Origin: Ga0077527 sp050250695
Lineage (GTDB): Bacteria > Pseudomonadota > Gammaproteobacteria > Burkholderiales > SG8-41
Length of the DNA stretch: 63,252 nucleotides
Direction of reading: 5' to 3'
Assembly: GCA_050250695.1 (NCBI GenBank)
Contig: JBFWOE010000005.1
Coordinates: forward strand, 1 to 63,252
Positions 1 to 7,250 of the stretch are shown here, piece after piece. Made by a program: the position numbers and the translations under genes. Positions within the stretch are counted from its first letter, which is position 1; each line of letters begins with the position of its first letter. The notes below the pieces were generated by a model. That model saw only the letters and a list, made by a program, of their open reading frames with translations. It did not search any database and was not told the origin of the DNA.

Positions 1-376
1 GTCGAACCTGTGCCGGCGGCGTTGCCGTTTTCGCCGGCGCGGTTACGGCCGGCTTTTCAACGGTTGCGGGCGTTATTTTTGCGGGAGGTGGGGCGAAGTC
101 CGGAGCTGCCGGCTGTTCGCTGATCAAGGGCGGGGTGGGCGAGGGTTCCGGCAGAGGTTCAACTGCCGCGGCGGCTGCTTCCTGCCGGACCCCGGCAGGG
201 AGTGATTCCGGAGTGGATGCGGACGCTGCCTGTTGCCCGGTGACGACAATTTCCGGTGCCGTTGCGGCCGGTTGCTGGCCGTGGGTGGCGCAGCCCGCGG
301 CCAGCAGCACGATCATCACGGGAATGCGCAACGCTCCAGACAAGCCGGAGCCCGTGAAATGCGGAAGGTTGATCAT
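1..376 (-). CDS. Partial lipoprotein, Ala/Pro-rich (cut by window edge)
   Basis: Reading from an ATG at 376-374 on the minus strand, the frame stays open to the window edge, giving 125 residues without a stop. Residues 19-29 form a hydrophobic segment (PVMIVLLAAGC) that ends in a lipobox, LAAGC, so the protein is probably exported and lipid-anchored at that Cys. The rest is a low-complexity Ala/Pro/Glu linker of the kind found between a lipid anchor and a C-terminal domain lying outside the window. Function cannot be told. The gene is divergent from the S4-domain gene. Confidence 0.7.
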   Translation of the reverse strand, partial: MINLPHFTGSGLSGALRIPVMIVLLAAGCATHGQQPAATAPEIVVTGQQAASASTPESLPAGVRQEAAAAAVEPLPEPSPTPPLISEQPAAPDFAPPPAKITPATVEKPAVTAPAKTATPPAQVR

Positions 377-452
377 GCGAATTCGAACGCGGCTTCCGTT
401 GTTGGTTCCCCGGTTCCAGTATCATGGCGTCCCGTCCATCGCAAGGGTTGTC

Positions 453-674
453 GTGGAAAACCGCGAATTTCAACTGAACGTCGAACACGTGCGGTTGTGT
501 GACCTGCTCAAACTTGCCGGCATTGCCGGCAGTGGCGGGCAGGGCAAACAACTGGTAGCCGCGGGCGAGGTGACGGTGGACGGCCGCCCGGAAAGCCGCA
601 AAACCGCGAAGATCCGCGGCGGGCAGACGGTGTCATGCCACGGCGTCAGCATTACCGTGCGCGCAAAATCCTGA
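453..674 (+). CDS. S4-domain RNA-binding protein, YbcJ-like
   Basis: This 73-residue protein matches the small free-standing S4 family. It has LCDLLKLAGIAGSGGQGK, then GEVTVDGRPESRK and a closing GGQTVSCHGVSI, which is the usual order for the family. S4 domains bind structured RNA. The frame is open further upstream to 135, but that extension lies antisense to the lipoprotein gene and looks spurious. I chose the GTG at 453 because AAGGG lies at 443-447 and family members begin near there. slyX follows after 16 bases and is probably co-transcribed. Confidence 0.8.
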   Translation: MENREFQLNVEHVRLCDLLKLAGIAGSGGQGKQLVAAGEVTVDGRPESRKTAKIRGGQTVSCHGVSITVRAKS

Positions 675-690
675 GGGGACTGCAGCCGGC

Positions 691-891
691 ATGGAGTCGC
701 GTCTGTCCGAAATCGAGGTCAAGCTGAGTTTCAGCGAGGATCTGCTCGAAGAGCTGAATCGCACGGTGGCGCGCCAGCAGCAACAGATCGCCGCGCTCGA
801 GCAGCAGGTGCGCGACCTGCGCCTGCAATTGCAGCGCAGCCTTCCGGCCGATCCTTCGATGACTGGCGACGAGGTGCCGCCGCATTACTGA
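691..891 (+). CDS. slyX: SlyX family protein
   Basis: A 66-residue protein that is almost wholly a heptad-patterned coiled coil. It has the SlyX N-terminal pattern (RLSEIEVKLSFSEDLLEELN) and the family's conserved C-terminal PPHY. SlyX is a widespread small proteobacterial protein of unknown biochemical role. The ATG at 691 is preceded by GAGGGGAC at a workable distance. It follows the S4 gene closely. Confidence 0.9.
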   Translation: MESRLSEIEVKLSFSEDLLEELNRTVARQQQQIAALEQQVRDLRLQLQRSLPADPSMTGDEVPPHY

Positions 892-964
892 TTTCCGGGA
901 TTGCCGGCGGTCAGGCCCCGGAATAACGGGGTTTCCGGGCCCGGAACGCAACTTGTTGATTATA

Positions 965-993
965 TTGATGGTTGGGTTGCGATTTGAGATAAT
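965..993 (+). promoter_or_regulatory. Sigma70-type promoter, possibly leaderless
   Basis: TTGATG (965-970) and GATAAT (988-993) are separated by 17 bases, a good sigma70 match. Transcription would start near 1000, which is the A of the next gene's ATG. No Shine-Dalgarno sequence is visible before that ATG. Confidence 0.55.
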
Positions 994-999
994 GCCCAC

Positions 1000-1347
1000 A
1001 TGAACGATTCACAACCCCCAGCTCCGGCCCAATCGCCCCGCGCCCGCATGCAGGAACTGCTGGCAATCCCCGACCGCAATCGTACTGATGCGGAGTGGGA
1101 TGAACTCAACGAACTTGAGATCGCGCTGGCCTCCGGTAACCGTCCAGGTGCGCCCGAACCGCAATCGCGGCAGAATCACCAGCGCCAGAACATGGGCGGC
1201 GCTGGACGCATGCCGCAGCCCGGCGGCGGACGTCCGCAAAACAAGGGTCCCGGCGGGGGGGGCAAGAAATTCCACAAGCGTTCCGGCAAACGCCGCGGTG
1301 GCGGCGGCGGTGGTGGAAACGGTGCACCGCCTCAGCAACCGCAATAA
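1000..1347 (+). CDS. Small Gly/Gln/Pro-rich hypothetical protein
   Basis: 115 residues. The first ~45 form an acidic helical part (ARMQELLAIPDRNRTDAEWDEL). The remainder is low complexity: Gln/Pro/Gly-rich, then basic (KKFHKRSGKRRGGGGGGG) and a PQQPQ tail. The basic Gly/Arg tail suggests nucleic-acid contact, but this is inference. I do not recognise a named family. The ATG coincides with the predicted transcription start of the promoter at 965-993. Confidence 0.65.
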   Translation: MNDSQPPAPAQSPRARMQELLAIPDRNRTDAEWDELNELEIALASGNRPGAPEPQSRQNHQRQNMGGAGRMPQPGGGRPQNKGPGGGGKKFHKRSGKRRGGGGGGGNGAPPQQPQ

Positions 1348-1448
1348 GCGCAGTTTCCGGCCGGCAACTTTCCCGACGCGATAACCGCTGACGCAGCACG
1401 CGCGTCGCGCATGCTGCGCGACCGTACCCATTCCAGGAAAGCGATACC

Positions 1449-1721
1449 ATGGCTCTCACCCCTGCCGAGCTGCAGAAGCTCAATGCGATGAAACTCGTCA
1501 ACCAGATGAAAAATGCCGGCGCACACGGCCGTCCCGGCGGCACCGTCAAAACCGTGGACCGGCGCGAACAGCGACGGCTCGATCAGGCTGCCGGACTGAT
1601 GCCCTTCGCCGTCAAGCTGAATGGCGACCTGATCAAACGGATACACGCGCTGGCAGCGGACAGCAAAACAGGTATCAACGAAACCGTTGCCGAATTGCTG
1701 CAGAAAGCGCTGAAAAAATAA
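1449..1721 (+). CDS. Small hypothetical protein with ribbon-helix-helix-like C-terminus
   Basis: 90 residues, Lys/Arg-rich. The start at 1449 is supported by AGGAAAG upstream. The C-terminal half (FAVKLNGDLIKRIHALA, then GINETVAELLQKALKK) has a strand followed by two helices, the pattern of ribbon-helix-helix DNA-binding proteins. That reading is an inference from sequence pattern only. It follows the Gly-rich gene in the same direction with about 100 bases between, so co-transcription is possible. Confidence 0.65.
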   Translation: MALTPAELQKLNAMKLVNQMKNAGAHGRPGGTVKTVDRREQRRLDQAAGLMPFAVKLNGDLIKRIHALAADSKTGINETVAELLQKALKK

Positions 1722-1751
1722 CGCTGCGCGGCGCGTTTGCGCCGCCGGATT

Positions 1752-2174
1752 TCAGATCGCGTGATGGCCTGCGCCTGCCGGCAGCTCCGCCAGTTCGATC
1801 AGGCAGTTCTCCGTCGCCGAGGGATCCAGGAACGCGATGCGGCAGCCGGCGTGACCGATGCGCGGCACCTGGTCCAGCAGAGGGATGCCCTTGGCCTTCA
1901 GCTCGGCGAGCGCCTCGTCAATGTTCTCGACTTCGAGGCAGATGTGATTCAGGCCGCCCTTGCCTTCGGCGATCATTTTCGCCTGCTTGCTGTCGGGCGT
2001 GATGCCGGCGAGCAGTTCGACCATCGAATCGCCCACCGGATAGAGAGCGAGCCGCCGCGTCGCGTTTTCCTCGACGCCGCCGAGCCTGATGCCGAAACAG
2101 CCCTCCCAGAGTTTGCGGCTGGCTTCCACATCGCGAACCACGATGCCGACATGTTCGATCCGTTTGACTTTCAT
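1752..2174 (-). CDS. VOC-fold protein, probable methylmalonyl-CoA epimerase
   Basis: 140 residues forming two vicinal-oxygen-chelate modules. It starts KRIEHVGIVVRD, with the first metal His, and has GLNHICLEVENID in the middle with the second. VELLAG and LIELAE are the paired strand-end glutamates. Length and the pattern EGKGGLNHICLEV fit methylmalonyl-CoA epimerase, which interconverts the epimers of methylmalonyl-CoA in propionate metabolism. A related glyoxalase-like enzyme is possible. I took the ATG at 2174 because GGAGGAG stands just upstream. The longer frame to 2231 has no ribosome site. Confidence 0.8.
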   Translation of the reverse strand: MKVKRIEHVGIVVRDVEASRKLWEGCFGIRLGGVEENATRRLALYPVGDSMVELLAGITPDSKQAKMIAEGKGGLNHICLEVENIDEALAELKAKGIPLLDQVPRIGHAGCRIAFLDPSATENCLIELAELPAGAGHHAI

Positions 2175-2290
2175 GCTGCGCTCCTCCGTCCGGGCTTGGC
2201 GCATGATGCCCGTAGCACGACATGGACTCAAGCCCGCCGGCGGGTGGTGCGCGGTGTAACATGGCCCGGTCCCGTTCCGGAATCAGCCCC

Positions 2291-2719
2291 ATGACCACCC
2301 TGACCAGCACGGCGACCGCATGCTGGCGGTCCACCGTTCCGCTCTACATCCACCTGGGTTTCGAACTCGATGCACTGGAAGACGGCCGGTCGCAGGTTCG
2401 GCTGAAATTCCAGCCACACCTCGGCAATTCCCGCGGCGAAGTGCACGGCGGCACGGTGGCGGCCATGGTCGATGCCGCGATGTCGCAGGCGGTGCGTTCG
2501 CTGGTCGACCGTGAAATGGGCGTCGCCACCATGACGATGAACCTCGCTTATCTTGCGCCGGCGCGGGGCGAAATCATCTGCCGGGGCAGTGTCATCAAAC
2601 GCGGACGCAGTGTAATGTTCACCGAAGCCGAGGTGATCGGCGAGGATGGCGTACTGGCCTGCCGCGCGGGCGCGAGTTACCGCATCCTGCCCAAAACAGT
2701 TTACGAAAAAACCCCCTAG
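2291..2719 (+). CDS. Hotdog-fold thioesterase, PaaI family
   Basis: 142 residues. The central GEVHGGTVAAMVDAAMS is the hotdog helix with the HGG signature of PaaI-type acyl-CoA thioesterases. TMTMNLAYLAPARG and the Arg-rich strand that follows complete the fold. It probably hydrolyses short or aryl acyl-CoA esters; the substrate cannot be read. The frame opens at 2222, but the ATG at 2291 starts the conserved region. It is divergent from the epimerase. Confidence 0.8.
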   Translation: MTTLTSTATACWRSTVPLYIHLGFELDALEDGRSQVRLKFQPHLGNSRGEVHGGTVAAMVDAAMSQAVRSLVDREMGVATMTMNLAYLAPARGEIICRGSVIKRGRSVMFTEAEVIGEDGVLACRAGASYRILPKTVYEKTP

Positions 2720-2767
2720 CATCCATGTTCAACGGCGGCGTTCGCTGCCACAACCGGAGGAGTAACC

Positions 2768-3328
2768 ATGAGCAAACCACTGGGCAATGAAGACCTGTCT
2801 GAAAAGCCGGGCGAACGCGTCATCGACAAACCTGAGCTGCCCGCCGGCGGCATCACCAACGAGAACGACGTTTTCACCGAAGTGATCGCCGGCGAGATGC
2901 ACCTCAAGCGCGGCCGCATGGGCAAGTTCGAGGTGTTCACCGACGAGGCGCCGCGCCTCGGCGGTACGGACAAATACCCGTCGCCGATGACCTACCTGGC
3001 GATGGCGGTAGGGTTCTGACTGCTGACCCAGGTTGCGCGGTACGCGCACATGATGAAAATGAAGGTCAGCGGGGCGAACTGCCGCGTGGTGTTCCGCAAG
3101 CATCTTGGCGGATCGGTGCTCAAGGGCACGGTGTTCAACCGCTGGGAAGGTGTCGATACCTATCTCAAGCTGAACAGCGACGAGCCGGCGGACAAGCTTG
3201 CACACCTGATCAAAAACGCCAAGGCAGGCTGTTTTGCCGAGGGCCTGATCGTGCAACCGGTTCCCTTGCACAGTCATGTCGAGGTCAACGGCCAGCCGTT
3301 TCATATCGACGGAGTGACTGGGAAGTAA
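2768..3328 (+). CDS. OsmC-family selenoprotein (in-frame TGA, Sec84)
   Basis: Two reading frames, 2768-3019 and 3050-3328, lie in the same phase and are separated only by TGA at 3017-3019. Read through, they give one 186-residue OsmC/Ohr-like protein. The TGA falls in TYLAMAVGF-U-LLTQVARYA, the helix where OsmC proteins carry the peroxidatic Cys. A second Cys, at about 155 in KNAKAGCFAEG, matches the resolving Cys. OsmC/Ohr proteins reduce organic hydroperoxides through such a pair. A stem-loop starts directly after the TGA (separate entry). RBS GGAGGAG precedes the ATG. OsmC-like selenoproteins are, to my knowledge, known from metagenomic surveys. A simple nonsense mutation is the alternative, made less likely by the hairpin and the two similar cases in this window. 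Confidence 0.85.
3020..3072 (+). promoter_or_regulatory. Putative bacterial SECIS element of the OsmC gene
   Basis: Immediately after the TGA, bases 3020-3028 can pair with 3064-3072 (9 bp, one G-T). Inside this, TGCGC (3034-3038) pairs with GCGCA (3044-3048) around the loop GGTAC (3039-3043). The loop begins with GG and starts 19 nt after the TGA. This fits the bacterial SECIS rule: a small apical loop with an early G, roughly 16-37 nt from the UGA. The hairpin lies within the coding sequence, as expected in bacteria. Confidence 0.7.
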
Positions 3329-3330
3329 TC

Positions 3331-3340
3331 AATAAAACAG
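3331..3340 (+). repeat. AT-rich intergenic motif, copy 1 (variant)
   Basis: AATAAAACAG, one A shorter than the AATAAAAACA core, immediately after the OsmC selenoprotein stop codon. Included as the weakest of six copies. Confidence 0.35.
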
Positions 3341-3409
3341 ATGGTTGTGTAAATCCACCGGAGCGCGGCCTGTGCCGCGCTCCGGAATCCAATGCATGGA
3401 GACAGGTTG

Positions 3410-4288
3410 ATGAGCGCATTCGACATCCACGCCGGCGGCAAGGAAACGCATTTGCCGGACGATTTTCGCTGGCCCGGCGGCAAGCGCATTGCGGTGTTTT
3501 TCCGCGTGTCCTTCGAGTGGTGGTCCGACGGCAAATGGCCTGGCATCGGGCCGATGGGCAATCCGCTGAAGGCGGGCGTGCCCGATCTCAACGCCGTGGG
3601 CTGGGCCGAATACGGACACCGCCGCGGCATCCACCGCATCCTCGACGTGCTGGCGCGGCAGAACACCAGGGCCACCATCAACGTCAGTGGCATCATGGCC
3701 GAACGTTACCCGGAGACGGTGCGCAAAATCGCCGAAGCGGGACATGAAATCGTCGCGCATTCGTACACCATGGACATGATCCCGTGTTACCTGTCCGAGG
3801 AAGAAGAGCGCGCCAACATCGTGCACACCACGGAGCTGATCGAACGTGCCACCGGCATCCGGCCTCGCGGCTGGATCAGTCCGCGCAGCACGCCGGGCCT
3901 GCGTTCGCCGCGGCTGCTCGCCGAAGCCGGTTACGAATGGCACGGCGACACGCTGAACGACGACCTGCCGTACCGTGTCGATTTCGGCGACCGCTCGATC
4001 ATTGCCTTTCCCAACAACACCGAGGTCAACGACCTGCCGCTGTACATGCGCCACGGCAACGCGCCGAAGGTCATGCTCGAGATCTTCGAACACTGGCTCG
4101 ACTGTGCGCGTCACCGCGAGACCGGGCCGGTGCGCATGGATCCGGCGATCCATACCCATGTTTTCGGCCGTTCGCCGGGCCTGTTCGTCTACGAGGACAT
4201 CATCAAGGCCGCGAAGGCCGCAGATGACGTGTGGATCGGAACGCGCTCGGAGGCGGTCGATCATTGCAGGCGTACCCTCGGCGGCTGA
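3410..4288 (+). CDS. Polysaccharide deacetylase family protein (allantoinase/PuuE-like)
   Basis: 292 residues. The NodB-fold core is visible in TINVSGIMAERYPETVRKIA and GHEIVAHSYTMD, with further conserved strands at GIRPRGWISPRSTPG and HTHVFGRSP. This lineage, with FEWWSDGKW near the N-terminus, contains carbohydrate deacetylases and metal-independent amide hydrolases related to PuuE. The first catalytic Asp motif of classical NodB enzymes is replaced by RVSFEWW, so an amide substrate is more likely than chitin. The start at 3410 is preceded by GAGACAGG. A Bug receptor follows in the same direction and may supply the substrate. Confidence 0.8.
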   Translation: MSAFDIHAGGKETHLPDDFRWPGGKRIAVFFRVSFEWWSDGKWPGIGPMGNPLKAGVPDLNAVGWAEYGHRRGIHRILDVLARQNTRATINVSGIMAERYPETVRKIAEAGHEIVAHSYTMDMIPCYLSEEEERANIVHTTELIERATGIRPRGWISPRSTPGLRSPRLLAEAGYEWHGDTLNDDLPYRVDFGDRSIIAFPNNTEVNDLPLYMRHGNAPKVMLEIFEHWLDCARHRETGPVRMDPAIHTHVFGRSPGLFVYEDIIKAAKAADDVWIGTRSEAVDHCRRTLGG

Positions 4289-4308
4289 ATTGCGGCACAA
4301 TCGGGGTT

Positions 4309-4327
4309 CCCGCGGCGGGGCCGCGGG
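4309..4327 (+). terminator. GC hairpin between deacetylase and Bug gene
   Basis: CCCGCGGC (4309-4316) and GCCGCGGG (4320-4327) form a perfect 8-bp stem with loop GGG, 20 bases after the deacetylase stop. No T-tract follows, so it may be a weak terminator, a transcript-stabilising structure, or neither. Confidence 0.35.
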
Positions 4328-4400
4328 GCGCAGCGATCAAACCGCCGCGCGTGACAACGAAATCCGCAGCAGCGGATGCCTACTCAGCACAGGAGGAGTC

Positions 4401-5375
4401 ATGAACAACATATTTTCCCGGGTCGCAGGCTTGTTGCTGGCGGCATTTGTTGCCGCAGGCGCCGTGCAGCATGCCGTCGCTGCTTATCCCGAGCGGCCGA
4501 TCCGCCTGATCGTGCCGTTTGCACCCCAGGGCCCGAATGACGTGCTTGCCCGGCTGGTCGGGGCCAGGCTGACCGACACCTGGGGACAGCAGGTTGTCGT
4601 CGACAACCGTCCCGGCGCGGGCACCATCATTGGCACCGAACTGCTGGTGCGTTCCCAGCCCGACGGTTACACGCTGCTGATGATTTCTGCGAGCACGGCG
4701 GTCAATCCGACGCTGAAGAAAAAGCTGCCCTACGACACGCTGAAGGAGATTGTGCCGCTGGTGCAGCTGGCATCCTCCCCGACCGTGCTGGTGGTGCACC
4801 CTTCGGTGCAGGCGACGAGCATTTCCGAGCTGGTGGCGCTGGCAAAGGCCAAGCCGGGTGGCCTGACCTTTGCATCCGGCGGCACCGGCACCACCACGCA
4901 CCTGGCCGGCGAGCTGTTCGCGAACACGGCGGGCATCAAGTGGACGCACGTTCCGTACAAGGGTACGGGGCCGGCGAACATCGACCTGCTCGGCGGCCGC
5001 GTCTCAGGCATGTTCGGCACCTTCCTGCCGGTGATCCCGCACATCAAGTCCGGTCGCATGCGCGCGATCGGCGTGACCTCGCTGAAACGCAGCCCGGCGC
5101 TGCCTGACGTGCCTGCGGTGGCCGAGTCGCTCCCGGGCTTCGAAGCGGTGTCGTTCTTCGGCATCGCCACGCCGGCGGGCGTACCGAAAGCCGTGCGCGA
5201 CATGCTCAACCGCGAAATCGCACGCATCATCACCGAACCGGCGATGCGCGAGAACCTGCGCAAGCAGGGCACCGACGCCGTCGGCAACAGCGAGGCCGAG
5301 TTCACCGCATTTTTCCGCGGTGAGATGAAAAAATGGGCCAAAGTGATCAAGGATGCCGGCATCAAGGCAAATTGA
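4401..5375 (+). CDS. Bug/TctC-type tripartite tricarboxylate transporter receptor
   Basis: 324 residues with a signal peptide (hydrophobic 8-25, cleaved near AVAAYPERP). The Bug hallmark YPERPIRLIVPF follows, then the paired loops PDGYTLLM and HVPYKGTGPAN that hold carboxylate ligands in the family. The usual PGGGxD loop is changed to APQGPND. Bug proteins are periplasmic binders of small carboxylates or related compounds. AGGAGGAG precedes the ATG. No TctA/TctB gene is adjacent. The upstream deacetylase is the likely functional partner. Confidence 0.9.
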   Translation: MNNIFSRVAGLLLAAFVAAGAVQHAVAAYPERPIRLIVPFAPQGPNDVLARLVGARLTDTWGQQVVVDNRPGAGTIIGTELLVRSQPDGYTLLMISASTAVNPTLKKKLPYDTLKEIVPLVQLASSPTVLVVHPSVQATSISELVALAKAKPGGLTFASGGTGTTTHLAGELFANTAGIKWTHVPYKGTGPANIDLLGGRVSGMFGTFLPVIPHIKSGRMRAIGVTSLKRSPALPDVPAVAESLPGFEAVSFFGIATPAGVPKAVRDMLNREIARIITEPAMRENLRKQGTDAVGNSEAEFTAFFRGEMKKWAKVIKDAGIKAN

Positions 5376-5393
5376 TCCGGGCCCGCCCCCGGA
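5376..5393. terminator. Convergent hairpin
   Basis: TCCGGG (5376-5381) and CCCGGA (5388-5393) form a perfect 6-bp stem in the 19 bases between two convergent stop codons. It has no T-tract; its position suggests a bidirectional terminator. Confidence 0.4.
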
Positions 5394-5394
5394 C

Positions 5395-5997
5395 CTAAGT
5401 AAAGTCGAGGCGCGTGTCGCGCAGCACTCCGAACAGGCGGATCGGATCGCGGCGCGGAATGGCCAGCGCCGGCAGTTCCTCGGCTTCCAGCACGATGCCG
5501 CCCGCGGCATATGCGTCCATCACCGGTTTTGACAGCACCATTTCCCCGGCGCGCGCGCGGTGCAGCAGCCGCTCGGCAACGCTGACGCTGTCGCCGACGA
5601 TCAGCGGCTGCACCGGCAGAGCCGGGTCGGCGACGCCGACCACCACATCGCCGGCATGCAGCCCGATCGATACTGCCGCGCGGATGCCGTAGTCCTGCTG
5701 CCACGATTCCTCGATGGCCGTGAATTCGCGCTGGATGTCCTGCGCCGCCGCGACCGCCTGCCGGGCCCGGTCCGCACCGGTGAAGGATGCCATCAGGGTG
5801 TCGTTCAGGGCACTGCGCACCACTCCGCCGTGCGTTTCGACCGCGGTTCGCACCAGCGCGAAAAATTCCGCTGCGCGCGCCAGCACCACGTCCGGCTCGA
5901 GCATTGCCGAAGTACGGGTGAAACCGCTGGTCTCGGCAAACAGGATGACTGCAGCCACGCGTTCCGGTTTCGGCGCTGTTGATTTGGTTGCCGCCAT
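5395..5997 (-). CDS. Class III adenylate/guanylate cyclase-like domain protein
   Basis: 200 residues covering one cyclase homology domain. AAVILFAETSGFTRTS is the first strand and helix, ALNDTLMASFTG the second metal loop, and IRAAVSIGLHAGDVVVG the central strand pair. Class III cyclases use two Asp to bind metal. Here the first is replaced by Glu (FAET for FAD-I), while the Asp of LNDTLM is kept. It may be a weak cyclase or a regulatory, inactive domain. No sensor domain or membrane segment is attached. The ATG at 5997 is preceded by GGGAGG. Confidence 0.75.
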   Translation of the reverse strand: MAATKSTAPKPERVAAVILFAETSGFTRTSAMLEPDVVLARAAEFFALVRTAVETHGGVVRSALNDTLMASFTGADRARQAVAAAQDIQREFTAIEESWQQDYGIRAAVSIGLHAGDVVVGVADPALPVQPLIVGDSVSVAERLLHRARAGEMVLSKPVMDAYAAGGIVLEAEELPALAIPRRDPIRLFGVLRDTRLDFT

Positions 5998-6207
5998 GCT
6001 GATGAACCTCCCTTGTATCCGCCGGCAGAATACATATTCTAGTGGGGCCTGCGCACACCTGCGCGGTAATTGTGCCTCGAATTCAATGATCTAGCGACTG
6101 TCGGGCAGCAGAGACAGGGTACTGCCAGAGGGCTGATTTCCGGCCATCGCTTTTCCGGGATCATGTCCCTATGATGCGCAATCAATTCATCATGCCGGGG
6201 AGATCAC

Positions 6208-6525
6208 ATGAGGCACTGCGCTGCAATACTGCTCGCCCTGCTGTTCGCCGCTGCCATTCAGGGTTGCGGCCGGGAATCCGAACCCGGGGTGCAGCCCAAA
6301 CCGGTGCCGGCCCAGAAACAATCGCAGCCCCGGCAGACACTGATCGACATCAACCGCGCCAGCGTTGCGGAATTGATGACGCTGAAGGGAATCGGCGAGG
6401 CGCGCGCCAGGGCCATCATCCGCGGCCGTCCCTACGCACGCAAAGATGACCTGGTGCACAAGGGCATCATTTCCGAGTCTGTCTACGGCCACATCAAGGA
6501 CCAGATCATCGCCCGGCAGAAGTGA
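6208..6525 (+). CDS. Helix-hairpin-helix lipoprotein (ComEA-like)
   Basis: 105 residues. Residues 1-20 are a lipoprotein signal ending in AIQGC (lipobox). A short Pro/Gln linker follows, then a ComEA-type helix-hairpin-helix domain: LIDINRASVAELMTLKGIGEA with ARAIIRGRPYARKDDLV. In ComEA this domain binds incoming DNA without sequence specificity. Here it would sit anchored in the envelope, and small proteins of this type are common in Burkholderiales. The ATG at 6208 follows GGGGAG. Confidence 0.8.
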   Translation: MRHCAAILLALLFAAAIQGCGRESEPGVQPKPVPAQKQSQPRQTLIDINRASVAELMTLKGIGEARARAIIRGRPYARKDDLVHKGIISESVYGHIKDQIIARQK

Positions 6526-6570
6526 CCTGCATGGCGGCGCCAGTCGCCATGTTTTCAGCACCAGACCCCA

Positions 6571-7191
6571 CTATTTTGCCAGCGGCGGCAGGGGCAGCGG
6601 CGTGCCTGCGGGCAGCGGCGTACGATCGACGTTCAGGCACATCGACACCAGCACGTAAAAGCCGTTGACCGTGATCAGGTCGACCACACCGCGTTCGCCG
6701 AAGCGCGCAACGGCACGCGCATACATCGCGTCGCTGACGCCCTGCGAGGACTGCAGTTCGGTCGAGAATTCGTAGACCAGGGTTTCGTCGGCATCCATGT
6801 TCGCCGGATGTCGGCCCTGCGCGATGTCTTCGGCGATTTTCGGATCGAGTCCGCCTTCCAGCGCGAGTTTGTGGTGCGCGACCCATTCGTACTGCGAGGT
6901 CCAGTTGCGCGCCGTGACCAGGATTGCCAGTTCATTGAGCTTGCCGGTCAGCGAACTGCGGAAACGGATTTCCTCGCCGAGTTTCTGCACCAGGTCGCCG
7001 ATCCCTGGGCTGCGCAGCCAGACGTTGAACGGTCCGCCCAACGGTCCCGGTTTCGACGCGCCGGAACTGGCGAGTTTCGAACGCGGACCGGATTTGATGG
7101 CGTCGGACAAGGCGCGCTGCTCGGGCGTGAGTTGCTCCAGCGGGATCAGCTTGAAGCGACGAGTATCGGCTGCGGCGTTGTCATTGCTCAT
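6571..7191 (-). CDS. Carboxymuconolactone decarboxylase/AhpD-fold protein without redox Cys
   Basis: 206 residues. The all-helical CMD fold is seen in SSLTGKLNELAILVTARNW, then TSQYEWVAHHKLALEGG and ERGVVDLITVNGFYVLVSMCLN. The CxxC of peroxidase-type AhpD proteins is absent; the equivalent position reads SQYEWVAHH, as in decarboxylase-like or oxidoreductase-unrelated members. The enzyme probably acts on an aromatic or lactone degradation product, which is inferred from family only. An AT-rich repeat lies about 20 bases upstream of its ATG. The enolase-superfamily gene upstream is in the same direction. Confidence 0.8.
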   Translation of the reverse strand: MSNDNAAADTRRFKLIPLEQLTPEQRALSDAIKSGPRSKLASSGASKPGPLGGPFNVWLRSPGIGDLVQKLGEEIRFRSSLTGKLNELAILVTARNWTSQYEWVAHHKLALEGGLDPKIAEDIAQGRHPANMDADETLVYEFSTELQSSQGVSDAMYARAVARFGERGVVDLITVNGFYVLVSMCLNVDRTPLPAGTPLPLPPLAK

Positions 7192-7212
7192 GGGATGCCT
7201 TATAAAATATTA

Positions 7213-7228
7213 AATAAAAACAAATATT
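7213..7228 (+). repeat. AT-rich intergenic motif, copy 2
   Basis: AATAAAAACAAATATT lies between the CMD gene start (7191) and the stop of the enolase-family gene (7251). It shares the AATAAAAACA core with five other intergenic sites in the window. The flanks are unusually AT-rich for this sequence. Confidence 0.5.
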
Positions 7229-7250
7229 TACGATCAAACACCGGTGTCTG

